A stretch of DNA of 64,000 bases from Streptomyces sennicomposti (lineage in GTDB: Bacteria > Actinomycetota > Actinomycetes > Streptomycetales > Streptomycetaceae): NCBI RefSeq assembly GCF_019890635.1, contig NZ_JAIOAB010000018.1:48750-112749 (forward strand), in the 5' to 3' direction. Shown piece by piece: positions 8,614-16,734 of this stretch. Every line of letters begins with the position of its first letter. The stretch's first letter is position 1. The notes below the pieces were generated by a model that saw only the letters and a list, made by a program, of their open reading frames with translations, searched no databases and was not told the origin of the DNA. The position numbers were made by a program, and so were the translations under genes.

Positions 8614-8630
8614 AAGTTGGTAGCCAACTT
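8614..8630. promoter_or_regulatory. Predicted GntR operator 2, without an obvious target gene
   Basis: Perfect 7-3-7 palindrome AAGTTGG-TAG-CCAACTT, matching operator 1 in 14 of 17 positions. It is preceded by a purine-rich stretch (AGATAAGAAAGAAGGA). The only ATG just downstream (8638) opens an 11-codon frame that stops at once, so no intact target gene follows. Confidence 0.6.
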
Positions 8631-8763
8631 GGACGACATGGTTCAGACCTTCACCGGTTGGCCACCAGGGTGACAGACGAGACGCCGCAGGACCAGGTTC
8701 CTCTCCTGGAGGGGAGCCGGGAACCCGGTCCGCGACAGCACGACCCGCACCGCCGACACGACC

Positions 8764-8842
8764 GGCACAGCCACAACCGAACAGCGGGCACAGCCACAAC
8801 CGAACACCGACAACCGAACAGCGGGCACAGCCACAACCGAAG
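8764..8842. repeat. Imperfect tandem repeats in the intergenic region 8458-8958
   Basis: Three units begin GGCACAGCCACAACCGA (8764, 8787, 8824), with variable fillers that include ACACCGACAACCGA. They lie in the 500-bp gap between the small membrane gene and the end of the Eis-like gene. Apart from operator 2, the gap shows no gene I can support. Confidence 0.7.
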
Positions 8843-8958
8843 ACCGTCACCACGCACCGCCACAACAGAACAGCACCACTCGCCGTACCGGCACCACCGC
8901 TGCGGCAGCACGCTACGGATGCGTCATCCCTGTCACCGCCGAAGGCCGGAAGGAGCGT

Positions 8959-10218
8959 TCAGAAGATGTCCGGGCACCACGGCCGCCTGGACGTACGCAG
9001 CAGGGCGTCGGCCACACGGGCGGCGCCCGCTCGTTCTTCCCGGACCCGGCCGAGCGCCGCGAGCCGCACCGCCGACTCGTCGCCGAGCCACAGCGGCGCC
9101 AACTCCGCCACGTCCAGCGTCAGATCGGCGCTTACGGTCGTCGGCGTGCAGGACGCCCCGGCCGCCGACGCCTCCAGCCGCCACCGGCCGCCGGCCGGCC
9201 CGGCCCGGTCCACGACCTCCAGCACCAGCGCGCCCTCCGTGTCGTAGGTGCGCGCTTCCAGGGCCTTCACCACGTCGAGGACGCGCACCCACAGCCAGTC
9301 CGCCTGCGTGGTGATCACGGCCGCGCGCGGGTCCGGCAGGAGCAGCGGGAGCACGTCGTCGGGCGCGCGCCAGCCGCTCTTGACCCGCACCACCCAGTCG
9401 ATCGAGCACACGTACCGCCACAGGGCGCGCTCGGCGGCCGGGGTCACCGCGATCAGGTCCCGCACGGTGGCCGTGTTCAACGGCTGCTTGGCGTCGCCCC
9501 AGGTGTCGTCGCACGCGTACGTCACCAGGCCGTCGACCGTGCCGTCCGCCGCGCGGTGGACGGCGTGGAAGGGCTCGGTCCACTGCTGCCGGTCCAGGCG
9601 CACCGCCCCGGTGTTGACCTGCCACCACCGGTCGGTCCTGTCGACCGCGCCGGGCTGGAGGCGGCGCAGCCGCTCGAACAGCTCGGGGCCGAGCTTGCGC
9701 ACGTCGTCGCCGTCCACGAGGTCGATCCGGCCGCCGTCCTCGGGGTCCGGGCGGCGCGGATCGAGACCGGCCCGGGTGAGGTCCACCGTCCACTCGGTGG
9801 CCCAGGTGGCGGGGCCGAAGCCGAAACGGCCGTAGATCGGGTACTCGGCGGAGATCAGGGTGGCGGCGACGTCGCCGCGTTCCTTCGCCGCGGCCAGGTC
9901 CTGGCCCATCATCCGGGTCAGCAGGCCGCGGCGGCGGTGGGTGGCGGTGACGGAGACGTTGGTGACGGCGTCGGTGGGGACGGTCGCGCCCCCGACGACG
10001 GTCAGCTCCTGCGCGACGGAGCGGAACGTCGCCACACAGCGGCCGTCGTCGAACGCGCCGAGGGTGCGCTCGGGCACCAGGTAGGACGTGCGGTCGGCGA
10101 TCTCGGTCTCGGCGACGGCCGGGGACCGCAGGAAGCCGGTGTTCAGCGCGCGGATCCAGTCGGGGATCTCGGTCTCGGTGATGGGGCGTACGTCGATGCG
10201 GGGGCGGGCGCCAGTCAT
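8959..10218 (-). CDS. Eis-like GNAT N-acetyltransferase
   Basis: 419 aa, ATG 10218. The layout matches the Eis family (enhanced intracellular survival): an N-terminal GNAT domain (about 1-150) with the acetyl-CoA loop [21 protein letters not shown], a central GNAT-like domain and a C-terminal SCP2-like domain (about 300-400). [13 protein letters not shown] supplies the conserved catalytic Tyr, and the chain ends in Phe, whose free carboxylate acts as general base in mycobacterial Eis. Substrates of Eis enzymes include aminoglycosides and lysine side chains; the substrate here is unknown. Confidence 0.85.
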   Translation of the reverse strand: MTGARPRIDVRPITETEIPDWIRALNTGFLRSPAVAETEIADRTSYLVPERTLGAFDDGRCVATFRSVAQELTVVGGATVPTDAVTNVSVTATHRRRGLLTRMMGQDLAAAKERGDVAATLISAEYPIYGRFGFGPATWATEWTVDLTRAGLDPRRPDPEDGGRIDLVDGDDVRKLGPELFERLRRLQPGAVDRTDRWWQVNTGAVRLDRQQWTEPFHAVHRAADGTVDGLVTYACDDTWGDAKQPLNTATVRDLIAVTPAAERALWRYVCSIDWVVRVKSGWRAPDDVLPLLLPDPRAAVITTQADWLWVRVLDVVKALEARTYDTEGALVLEVVDRAGPAGGRWRLEASAAGASCTPTTVSADLTLDVAELAPLWLGDESAVRLAALGRVREERAGAARVADALLRTSRRPWCPDIF

Positions 10219-10267
10219 GGCCCCGACGGTAGGCGGAGGCGGGCGGGGGTGTCGCGGGCTTTTCCCC

Positions 10268-10306
10268 GGCCCCGCCGCCCGGCCCCGCCGCCCGGCCCCG
10301 CCGCCC
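10268..10306. repeat. 13-bp tandem repeat, three units
   Basis: Three exact copies of GGCCCCGCCGCCC between the Eis-like gene and the end of rsiG. The 130-bp gap holds no gene. Confidence 0.8.
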
Positions 10307-10347
10307 GGACCGCCGCGTGCCGTCGTCGGGCTGCGGCTCCCGCCGGT

Positions 10348-11151
10348 TCAGGTCAGCAGGTCGTCCACCTGGGCCTCGCCGTCGCGGTAGCGGCGGGCGA
10401 TCTCCGCGCTGCAGTCGTCCGCCGTGCGCTGGAGCCGCTGCCTGCGCCGGGACACCTGCTGCTCGTACCGCACCAACCGGCCCATGGCCGCCCGGAGTTC
10501 GAGATCGGTGCGGGCGTCCAGGTCGGACAGCTCGACCTCGCCGAGCATCTCGGCGGCCAGCCGCCGCACCTCCTCGCTCTGCGGGGTGCCGAGGGTGACG
10601 TGCCGGGCGGAGGAACGCTGCCGGGCGGGCGCGTCCTTCAGGATCTCCGCGAGCCGGTCCACGACGGGTCCCTGACCGGCGTGCACGACGGAGGTGAGCC
10701 CCGCCCCGGCCGCCCCGGACCCGGCCCCGCCCTCCGGTTCGTCCCCGGTCCCGCCGCCGGCCCCGCTCCCGGTCCCGGAGGCGGTCGCCGCGCCGCTGCC
10801 GGCCTGCGCACCGCGCCGGGCCAGCTCCGCGCGCAGGATGTCGATCCGCCCCTGGAGCAGCCGCCGCACGTAACTGAGATCGGCCTCGTCGCGCTGGGCC
10901 CGCCGGCGCAGGGCGCGCAGCTCGGGCAGGCTGGACGCGGTGAGTCCGGGCTCGGCCGGACCGGCGTCCGGCAGCGGTTCCGAGGCCGGTGCCGCCTCCG
11001 CGAGCGGGGCCGTCCCGGCGGCTGTCGGTTCCGACGGCAGCGGCGGGCTGTCGGTGCGCTGCACCGGCGGCCGGTGGGCCTCCGCGACCGCCGCGCGGAG
11101 CGGCGAGAGCGCTCCGGGCTGCGCCTGCTGCTCGGTACTCGATGTGCTCAT
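10348..11151 (-). CDS. rsiG: RsiG, c-di-GMP-dependent anti-sigma factor of WhiG
   Basis: 267 aa from ATG 11151. RsiG proteins sequester the sporulation sigma factor WhiG when loaded with c-di-GMP, which binds through two copies of E(X)3S(X)2R(X)3Q(X)3D on an antiparallel coiled coil. Both copies are intact here: E89-S93-R96-Q100-D104 and E230-S234-R237-Q241-D245. An Ala/Gly/Pro-rich N-terminus (1-70) and a Gly/Ala-rich stretch between the helices (about 115-155) are likely disordered. There is no signal peptide or membrane helix. The motif match is exact at both sites, so confidence is high. The gene stands alone and is divergent from dtd. Confidence 0.9.
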   Translation of the reverse strand: MSTSSTEQQAQPGALSPLRAAVAEAHRPPVQRTDSPPLPSEPTAAGTAPLAEAAPASEPLPDAGPAEPGLTASSLPELRALRRRAQRDEADLSYVRRLLQGRIDILRAELARRGAQAGSGAATASGTGSGAGGGTGDEPEGGAGSGAAGAGLTSVVHAGQGPVVDRLAEILKDAPARQRSSARHVTLGTPQSEEVRRLAAEMLGEVELSDLDARTDLELRAAMGRLVRYEQQVSRRRQRLQRTADDCSAEIARRYRDGEAQVDDLLT

Positions 11152-11332
11152 GAGCCTCAACCCGTCCCCTCGACCGGCGCGTACGGAAGCATCGTGCCAC
11201 CCCAAGTGGCCCGTATGTGAACGAGTGCGCCCGATCACCCCCAGATGGGGGGTTACGGATCAGAAAGAAGCACGATATGGACGCACCGGCCCGCCGGGGG
11301 AGCGCGTCCGGTCGCGCGGCATCATGGTCGGC

Positions 11333-11758
11333 ATGCGTGCAGTGGTGCAGAGGGTGGACGGCGCGAGCGTCGTCGTGGACGGCGAGACGGTGGGGGCGAT
11401 CGAGGGCGAGGGGCTGTGCGTCCTGGTCGGGGTCACCCACGAGGACACCGAGGAGAAGGCGGCGCAGCTCGCCCGCAAGCTGTGGTCGATCCGGATGCTG
11501 AGCGAGGAGCGCTCGTGCAGCGACGTGGACGCCCCGCTGCTGGTGATCAGCCAGTTCACGCTGTACGGCGACGCCCGCAAGGGCCGCCGTCCCACCTGGA
11601 ACGCGGCGGCGCCCGGCGAGGTCGCCGAGCCGCTCGTCGAGGAGGTGGTCGCGCAGTTGCGGGCGCTCGGCGCGACGGTGGCGACGGGCCGGTTCGGGGC
11701 ACAGATGCGGGTGTCGCTGACGAACGACGGCCCGTTCACCGTGCTTCTGGAGATGTGA
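11333..11758 (+). CDS. dtd: D-aminoacyl-tRNA deacylase
   Basis: 141 aa from ATG 11333; ATG 11324 is in frame but lengthens the protein beyond the family start MRAVVQRV. Dtd hydrolyses D-aminoacyl-tRNAs and glycyl-tRNA(Ala), proofreading translation in the cytosol. The signature motifs are present: SQFTLYGD (about residues 75-82) and the Gly-cisPro loop in [11 protein letters not shown] near the C-terminus. The length is normal for the family. It is convergent with the YgfZ gene across a terminator. Confidence 0.95.
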   Translation: MRAVVQRVDGASVVVDGETVGAIEGEGLCVLVGVTHEDTEEKAAQLARKLWSIRMLSEERSCSDVDAPLLVISQFTLYGDARKGRRPTWNAAAPGEVAEPLVEEVVAQLRALGATVATGRFGAQMRVSLTNDGPFTVLLEM

Positions 11759-11762
11759 GCGC

Positions 11763-11805
11763 CGTACGGCCCGGCCCTTCGGGAAAAGAAGCGCCGGGCC
11801 GTACG
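11763..11805. terminator. Terminator between dtd and the YgfZ gene
   Basis: Perfect 13-bp stem CGTACGGCCCGGC / GCCGGGCCGTACG with a 17-nt loop, between convergent genes, so it probably acts on both strands. Confidence 0.75.
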
Positions 11806-11817
11806 CACGCGTGAGTC

Positions 11818-12783
11818 CTACGGCTCTACGACGGTCTCCTGGGCCGCCGCCGTGTCCCCGGCCGTCAGCCGGGCGTCCACGGGGACGTTCCGCTTGATCA
11901 CGGCGAGGGCGACCGGGCCCAGCTCGTAGTGGCGCACCGAGGTGGTGATCACGCCGACCTTGCGGCCGTCGGGGCCCTCGTCGGCGAGGCGGATCTCCGT
12001 GCCGTGCGGCGGCAGGTGCACGTCGCTGCCGTCGAGGTGCAGGAAGACCAGGCGGCGCGGCGGCTTGCCGAGGTTCTGCACCCGGGCGACGGTCTCCTGG
12101 CCGCGGTAGCAGCCCTTCTGGAGGTGCACGGCGGCGCCGATCCAGCCCAGTTCGTGCGGGATGGTGCGGTGGTCGGTCTCGAAGCCGAGGCGGGGCCGGT
12201 GCTGCTCGACGCGCAGGGCCTCGTGGGCGAGGATCCCGGCGGGCGGGCCGGTCTTCTCGGCGTACGTCTCCAGGTCCTCGCGGGGCAGGAACAGGTCGCG
12301 GCCGTGCGCGGTCTCCCGTACGACGACGCCGTCCGGGACCTCGGCGATGGAGCCGGCCGGCAGGTGCACGACGGCGGTGTCGGCGGTGCGGTCGGCGACC
12401 TCGACCCGGTAGAAGAACTTCATCGACTCCAGGTAGGCGATCAGCGCTTCCTGGGTGCCGGGCTCCACGTGCGCCCAGACCGTCTCGCCGTCGTCCACGA
12501 GGTAGAGCGCGTGCTCGATGTGGCCGTGCGCGGACAGGATCAGCGCCTCGGTGGCCTGGCCGGCGGGCAGCTCGCTGACGTGCTGGGTGAGCAGCAGGTG
12601 CAGCCAGCCGAGCCGGTCCTCGCCGGAGACGGTGACGACGCCTCGGTGGGACAGGTCGACGAAGCCGGTGCCGTCCGCGAGGGCGCGCTGCTCGCGGAAC
12701 AGGTCGCCGTAGTGGGCGGCGACGCCTTCGTCCACGCCCTCGGCGGCGACGGCTCCGGGCAGCGACAGCAGGGGGCTCTTCAT
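11818..12783 (-). CDS. ygfZ: YgfZ/GcvT-like folate-binding protein
   Basis: 321 aa, ATG 12783. YgfZ-type proteins resemble the T-protein of the glycine cleavage system and use tetrahydrofolate to help assemble or repair Fe-S clusters. The diagnostic motif K-G-C-Y-x-G-Q-E is present (QKGCYRGQETVARVQN, about residues 215-230), with the cysteine intact. The gene lies 9 bp downstream of the Nur gene and very likely shares its transcript. Confidence 0.9.
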   Translation of the reverse strand: MKSPLLSLPGAVAAEGVDEGVAAHYGDLFREQRALADGTGFVDLSHRGVVTVSGEDRLGWLHLLLTQHVSELPAGQATEALILSAHGHIEHALYLVDDGETVWAHVEPGTQEALIAYLESMKFFYRVEVADRTADTAVVHLPAGSIAEVPDGVVVRETAHGRDLFLPREDLETYAEKTGPPAGILAHEALRVEQHRPRLGFETDHRTIPHELGWIGAAVHLQKGCYRGQETVARVQNLGKPPRRLVFLHLDGSDVHLPPHGTEIRLADEGPDGRKVGVITTSVRHYELGPVALAVIKRNVPVDARLTAGDTAAAQETVVEP

Positions 12784-12792
12784 ACGGCCAGC

Positions 12793-13230
12793 CTACGACG
12801 TGGTAGTTGAACTCTTCAGCGTGCAGTCCTCGCACCGGCCGAAGATCGCGAAGTGCTTCATGTCGGTGTCGAACCCGAACTGCTCGCGCAGCTTGGCGGT
12901 GAACTCGGCGGCCACCTCGACGTCGGCCTCGATGACGTTCTCGCAGTCGCGGCAGACCAGGTGCAGGTGGTGGTGGCGGTCGGCGAGGTGGTAGGTGGGG
13001 GCGCCGTGGCCGAGGTGGGCGTGGCTGACCAGGCCCAGTTCCTCCAGCAGCTCCAGGGTCCGGTACACCGTGGAGATGTTGACCCCCGAGGCGGTCTTGC
13101 GCACCTCGCCGAGGATGTCGTCGGGGGTCGCGTGCTCCAGGGTGTCCACCGCTTCGAGCACGAGTTGCCGCTGCGGCGTCAGCCGGTAGCCGCGCTGCCT
13201 GAGGTCGCTCTTCCAGTCGGTGCTCACCAC
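12793..13230 (-). CDS. nur: Fur-family metalloregulator, probable Nur (nickel uptake regulator)
   Basis: 145 aa, GTG 13230. Winged helix (about 10-85) with LTPQRQLVLEAV and STVYRTLELLEELGLV, then the dimerisation/metal domain with HHHLHLVCRDC and a C-terminal CEDC (two CxxC motifs for structural Zn). The sequence closely resembles the Nur protein I know from S. coelicolor (SCO4180), the Ni-dependent repressor of nickel transport and Fe-SOD. The name relies on that recalled similarity; a generic Fur/Zur is the alternative. It lies in a leftward run with the nitrobindin-like gene upstream and ygfZ downstream. Confidence 0.85.
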   Translation of the reverse strand: MVSTDWKSDLRQRGYRLTPQRQLVLEAVDTLEHATPDDILGEVRKTASGVNISTVYRTLELLEELGLVSHAHLGHGAPTYHLADRHHHLHLVCRDCENVIEADVEVAAEFTAKLREQFGFDTDMKHFAIFGRCEDCTLKSSTTTS

Positions 13231-13318
13231 ACCCCAGAGTCTAGGACCACCGGAGGGCGAGTACGCGAAGAGCGACCACTCGAACGGCGACTGTTCGGAC
13301 AGCGGCTCCTTGCGGCGG

Positions 13319-13894
13319 CTACTTGAAGAAGGCGATGCCGTCGTCCGGCAGGTCGTCCGGGAGGGCCTTGGCCCAGCGCTCGACCTCCTCGGGGGTGACG
13401 ACCTTCTTGAGGTGCGCGGACATGTAGGGGCGCAGCTCGACCTCGGGGGTCTGCTTCTCGCCGACCCACATGAGGTCGCTCTTGACGTAGCCGTACAGCC
13501 GCTTGCCGCCGGAGTAGGGGGCGGAGTCGGCGGTGCGCGCGACGGCGTCGGTGACCAGGTCGATCTGCGGCTTCTTGTCGGCCATCTCGCCGTACCAGAT
13601 CTCGATGACGCCGTCGTCGCGGGTCATCGTCACCTCGACCTTGCGGTCCGCGCCGATCCGCCAGAAGCCGGACTCGGTCTCCAGCGGGCGCACCTTGTTG
13701 CCGTCGTTGTCCAGCACCCAGGTACGGGAGTGGTACTCCAGGAAGTCCCGGCCGTCGTGGGAGAAGGTGACTTCCTGGCCGAAGTTGCACTTCTCGGAGC
13801 CCGGGAAGTCGTGCACACCGGCGCCGGCCCAGTCGCCCAGCAGGAAGGCGAGGGGGACCAGGTCCTTGTGGAGGTCGGACGGGATCTCGATCAT
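13319..13894 (-). CDS. FABP-family (nitrobindin-like) heme-binding protein
   Basis: 191 aa, ATG 13894. Ten-strand beta-barrel family (DUF1794/THAP4-like), with the N-terminal signature LLGDWAGAGV (about residues 18-27) and a C-terminal HLKKV in which the His sits where nitrobindins hold the proximal heme ligand. Bacterial nitrobindins bind ferric heme and react with NO or peroxynitrite. Assignment to the barrel family is firm; heme binding is inferred from the His. It is followed by nur after 88 bp and preceded by a 32-aa membrane peptide 22 bp upstream. Confidence 0.85.
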   Translation of the reverse strand: MIEIPSDLHKDLVPLAFLLGDWAGAGVHDFPGSEKCNFGQEVTFSHDGRDFLEYHSRTWVLDNDGNKVRPLETESGFWRIGADRKVEVTMTRDDGVIEIWYGEMADKKPQIDLVTDAVARTADSAPYSGGKRLYGYVKSDLMWVGEKQTPEVELRPYMSAHLKKVVTPEEVERWAKALPDDLPDDGIAFFK

Positions 13895-13916
13895 GAGCGG
13901 CGGTTCCTGTTCGGGG

Positions 13917-14015
13917 TCAGCGCTGGCCCTGGTACAGCTTCTTCACGGTCAGGTAGGCGAAGGCGAGGACGCCGACGCAGACCAGGACCAGCAGGGTTTC
14001 GAAGAAGATCTCCAC
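13917..14015 (-). CDS. 32-aa single-helix membrane peptide
   Basis: A small frame with an AAGGAGCAACC ribosome binding site 4 nt before GTG 14015. The product starts VEIFFETLLVLVCVGVLAFA and ends in a charged tail (KKLYQGQR), so it is one membrane helix with a cytoplasmic tail. It lies 22 bp upstream of the nitrobindin-like gene on the same strand. The strong ribosome binding site and helix/tail pattern support a real gene; its function is unknown. Confidence 0.7.
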   Translation of the reverse strand: MEIFFETLLVLVCVGVLAFAYLTVKKLYQGQR

Positions 14016-14120
14016 GGTTGCTCCTTGTCGAGCGCGGTGCGGTACGTGCGTACACAGAGGGCCGGTGCCCAGCTTAGTCGGCCGGGCTCCGGCCCTCTCT
14101 ATGAGGTGCGCTGTGCGGGG

Positions 14121-14408
14121 TCAGCCCCGCAGGCCGCCGTCCTTCACTCCGCTCACGAACCGGTTCCACACCCCGGCGTGGAAGAGGAGCGCTCCGCGGG
14201 CGGGGTCCTTGCTGTCCCTGACGGGGACGACGGAGGGGAGGTTGTCGGCGACCTCCAGGCACTGCCCGCCGTCCTGGTTGCTGTAGCTGCTCTTGCGCCA
14301 CTCAGCGGTGTTCAGAAGGTCGTCGGAGACCTCGATGCAGTTGCCGCCGTCCTGATTGCTGTAGCTGCTCTTGCGCCACGTCACTGTGCTCAGGTCAATG
14401 GCTCGCAT
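14121..14408 (-). CDS. DUF397-domain protein with duplicated N-terminal motif
   Basis: 95 aa. The DUF397 core WRKSSYSNQDGG(N/Q)C occurs twice, at about residues 11-23 and 37-49, followed by the usual VPVRDSKDPARGALLF...W..F ending. Normal DUF397 proteins have one copy, so the N-terminus is an internal duplication of about 26 residues. DUF397 proteins are small partners of DUF5753-type XRE regulators. The reading frame overlaps the upstream regulator gene by 19 bp, indicating translational coupling. Confidence 0.9.
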   Translation of the reverse strand: MRAIDLSTVTWRKSSYSNQDGGNCIEVSDDLLNTAEWRKSSYSNQDGGQCLEVADNLPSVVPVRDSKDPARGALLFHAGVWNRFVSGVKDGGLRG

Positions 14409-15232
14409 GGCGCTTCCTCCAGCATCCGTTCGATGAACTGCCGCGACAGGTCCGGAGTTAGGGCCGCATCGCGTACCCGATCGTATCGGAGCTGTAGACG
14501 TTCGACGGCTGCTGATTCCTGGACCAATTCACCTGAGTAGCCGGTCTCGATCCAGGCCACGGTCTGGCCGTCCGCGCCTCGGAGCAGCATGGTGTCAGTG
14601 TTCGACAGGGCGTGCAGGCCGGCGGACGACGGCAGCACCTGAATGGTGATGTTGAGGCGATGCCCCATCATGTCCAGGTGCTCAAGCTGCGCCTGCCACT
14701 CATCGGGTTCCTCGAGTGGGCTGCGCAGCACAGCCTCGGAGATGATGGCGCGGAACTGGGGCGGATCGTCTCTGAGTAGCGCCTCACGCCTCCCCACTCG
14801 CGCCTCGACCTGTGCTTCCAGCTCGTCTCCTTTGAGCCCGCCTTCCATGAGCAGCTCACGCGCATATTCCGGAGTTTGCAGCAGACCCGGAAGCAGACTC
14901 GGCGCGTACTGCCACATGCTCACGGCCCCGGCCTCCAGCACCATGTACCGCCGGTACCGCTCCTTGAACTGCGTCGGGTCGGCCATCGCCAGCTCCCACA
15001 GGGCCAGCAGCAGGCCCGGCGTCCCGTAGTACTGGTCGAGCGCCTGGACCACCTCGGGGCTGCCCAGCGTGTGGCCGTTCTCCATCTTGCCGAACAGGGA
15101 CCAGTCCCAGCCGACCTTGTCGCCCAGCTCGCGCAGCGAATCCGCCTTCGCCGCCCGCAGTAACCGCAGCTCCTCCGCGAACCGCTGCCTCGGTTCCTGG
15201 CTCCGGCCCGTGATCACCCGCCTCGGCGGCAT
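14390..15232 (-). CDS. XRE regulator with DUF5753 (WhiJ-like family)
   Basis: 280 aa from ATG 15232, chosen for the GGAGGG site just upstream; an in-frame ATG at 15253 lacks one. N-terminal XRE HTH (about 15-75, with LRELGDKVGWDWSLFGKMENG), then the DUF5753 domain (about 90-275) with typical QYAPSLLPGLLQTPEYARELL and the C-terminal ...VERLQLRYDRVRDAAL. Such proteins form large Streptomyces families, pair with DUF397 proteins, and include WhiJ, which affects sporulation. Its target is unknown. Confidence 0.9.
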   Translation of the reverse strand: MPPRRVITGRSQEPRQRFAEELRLLRAAKADSLRELGDKVGWDWSLFGKMENGHTLGSPEVVQALDQYYGTPGLLLALWELAMADPTQFKERYRRYMVLEAGAVSMWQYAPSLLPGLLQTPEYARELLMEGGLKGDELEAQVEARVGRREALLRDDPPQFRAIISEAVLRSPLEEPDEWQAQLEHLDMMGHRLNITIQVLPSSAGLHALSNTDTMLLRGADGQTVAWIETGYSGELVQESAAVERLQLRYDRVRDAALTPDLSRQFIERMLEEAPCEPLT

Positions 15233-15417
15233 CGCACCCTCCGTCCCCTCCACGCCAGCGCTGTGGAATTTGTGGAACTAACGCTCCCGGGCGACGAAGA
15301 ACCGCTCGTCAACGGTGTGCCGCCCCCGTACCTGGGCCATCCTCGATACAGCCCACACCACGCAGAGTAGTGCAAGTGTCGCAATCTGTATAGAAGTTGG
15401 ATGAATGGAGCGAAACC

Positions 15418-15822
15418 ATGAGGGCGGAGTCCGCAGCATCCTTCGAGCCCGGAGCACTCCTCTACGACCCGGCGCGCGCCGCGGTAGGCGAGTACCGGGA
15501 CCGCTCAGGTCCCTACGCCATGCTGCGGCCCGTCGGCGGCGGCCGTGAGTGGCAGGCCGACCCCTCGGCGCTGCGGCCCGCGACGCCCGAGGAACGCCTC
15601 ACCGCGGGCGTCCGCGCGGCCAACGACCGCACCCGGGCGGCCCGGGCGGGCGCCACCGTCCCGGAGGACACGACCCGCCCGCCGCTGCCCGTACGCGGCT
15701 GCGCGGTCTGCGAGGCGCTGGACGCGGAGCGGCACATCGCCCGCGCGGAGGGAGACGCCAGCGCGGAGACGGACGCGAACGTCCTGCTGCGCCGCCACCG
15801 GCGGCAGGAGCACGACGGGTGA
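15418..15822 (+). CDS. Hypothetical protein beside the XRE/DUF397 pair
   Basis: 134 aa from ATG 15418 with a GGAG site 7-10 nt upstream. Soluble and Ala/Arg-rich. It has a folded-looking N-terminus (ALLYDPARAAVGEYRDRSGPYAMLRPVGGGREW, about 15-47) and a C-terminal CAVCEALDAERHIARAEGD segment with a CxxC pair. Proteins of this type commonly sit beside DUF5753/DUF397 genes in Streptomyces. It is divergent from the XRE gene, so it may be regulated by it. The biochemical function is unknown. Confidence 0.75.
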   Translation: MRAESAASFEPGALLYDPARAAVGEYRDRSGPYAMLRPVGGGREWQADPSALRPATPEERLTAGVRAANDRTRAARAGATVPEDTTRPPLPVRGCAVCEALDAERHIARAEGDASAETDANVLLRRHRRQEHDG

Positions 15823-15983
15823 CGCGCGGCACTCCGCACCCGCGCCGCCGAAGTCACCGGCGCGGCGGCCGGCACCGCCGTGACGACGCCTTCTGGTCCG
15901 GCCTGCTTACCCTCCTCTGCCTCGCGAGTCTCCTGGCCGCCGTGGTGGCGGCTACGCTTCCGGCATGGCGAAGAAGCTCGTGA
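15819..15983 (+). CDS. Possible small membrane protein
   Basis: 54 aa starting at GTG 15819, whose bases overlap the stop of the preceding gene (GTGA). The first 26 residues are rich in Arg/His/Gly. Residues 30-50 form a clear hydrophobic helix (SGLLTLLCLASLLAAVVAAT). The end overlaps the DsrE start by 19 bp. Stop-start coupling and the helix support it, but the Arg-rich part could be chance in GC-rich DNA. Confidence 0.4.
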   Translation: MTRGTPHPRRRSHRRGGRHRRDDAFWSGLLTLLCLASLLAAVVAATLPAWRRSS

Positions 15984-16327
15984 TCAAGGTGACGGCGGGG
16001 GCGGACGCGCCCGAGCGGTGCTCGCAGGCGTTCACGGTCGCGGCGGTGGCCGTGGCCAGCGGCGTGGACGTGTCGCTGTGGCTGACCGGGGAGTCGTCCT
16101 GGTTCGCGCTGCCGGGCCGCGCCGCCGAGTTCGAGCTGCCGCACGCGGCGCCGCTGCCCGAGCTGATCGACTCGATCCTCGCGGCCGGCCGCGTCACCCT
16201 GTGCACGCAGTGCGCGGCCCGGCGCGACATCACGGAGCAGGACGTCCTGGAGGGCGTGCGGATCGCGGGGGCGCAGGTCTTCGTGCAGGAGGCGCTCGGC
16301 GAGGAGACGCAGGCGCTCGTCTACTGA
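15965..16327 (+). CDS. DsrE-family sulfur-relay-like protein
   Basis: 120 aa, ATG 15965. The fold is DsrE/DsrF-like: VIKVTAGADAPERCSQAFTVAAVAVASGVDVSLWLTGE at the N-terminus and a CTQC motif (about residues 82-85), whose cysteines could carry sulfane sulfur. It lies upstream of a DUF3099 gene and within 1.2 kb of a rhodanese gene, so a role in sulfur handling is plausible but inferred. Confidence 0.8.
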   Translation: MAKKLVIKVTAGADAPERCSQAFTVAAVAVASGVDVSLWLTGESSWFALPGRAAEFELPHAAPLPELIDSILAAGRVTLCTQCAARRDITEQDVLEGVRIAGAQVFVQEALGEETQALVY

Positions 16328-16340
16328 GCGGGCGCCCGCG

Positions 16341-16598
16341 TCAGTGGCGTTTCTTGCCGTCCAGCTCGTCCCACCACTCGTCGGACTTCGGGTCGCCGGA
16401 CGGGTCGTCCCACCAGCGGTCGTCGGGGCCTCGGCGGTTGGCGACGATGGCGGCCACCGGCGGGATCACCATGGCGAACAGGCACATGCCGACCGCCGCG
16501 GGCACCGACCAGATGCGCACCACGCCCCAGGCCAGGACGAACAGCGTGATGCAGATGCCCATCATGGCGAAGTACTGATGCCGCCGACGTGCGTACAT
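16341..16598 (-). CDS. DUF3099 small membrane protein
   Basis: 85 aa, ATG 16598. Two hydrophobic helices (about 10-28 and 31-50) are followed by an acidic Trp-rich tail (RWWDDPSGDPKSDEWWDELDG). This helix-pair plus tail is typical of DUF3099 proteins of actinobacteria, which have no known function. It is convergent with the DsrE gene, only 13 bp apart. Confidence 0.8.
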   Translation of the reverse strand: MYARRRHQYFAMMGICITLFVLAWGVVRIWSVPAAVGMCLFAMVIPPVAAIVANRRGPDDRWWDDPSGDPKSDEWWDELDGKKRH

Positions 16599-16637
16599 GA
16601 CTCCAGAGTAGGGCGGTGTCCGCCGGGCGGGCATGCC

Positions 16638-16682
16638 GAAGGGCCGCACCCCAGGCGTCCAACCCGAGGGGTGCGGCCCTTC
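16638..16682. terminator. Strong hairpin terminator
   Basis: Perfect 15-bp stem GAAGGGCCGCACCCC / GGGGTGCGGCCCTTC with a 15-nt loop. It lies between the start of the DUF3099 gene and the end of the DUF1416 gene, so it should terminate the leftward rhodanese/DUF1416 transcript. Confidence 0.8.
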
Positions 16683-16734
16683 CGCGCTCAGTGCGGTGGA
16701 CCGGGGTCTTGGACCACGGTCCGGACCCGCGATC

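Noticed and set aside
8638..8673. 11-codon ORF after GntR operator 2 (MVQTFTGWPPG)
   Set aside because: Too short, with no convincing ribosome binding site. It may be a remnant, so only the operator is reported.
8933..12835. A 1300-codon open frame on the minus strand spanning several genes
   Set aside because: It runs antisense or out of frame through the Eis-like, RsiG, Dtd and YgfZ genes, whose families are certain. The Arg/Pro-rich translation is a GC-composition shadow.
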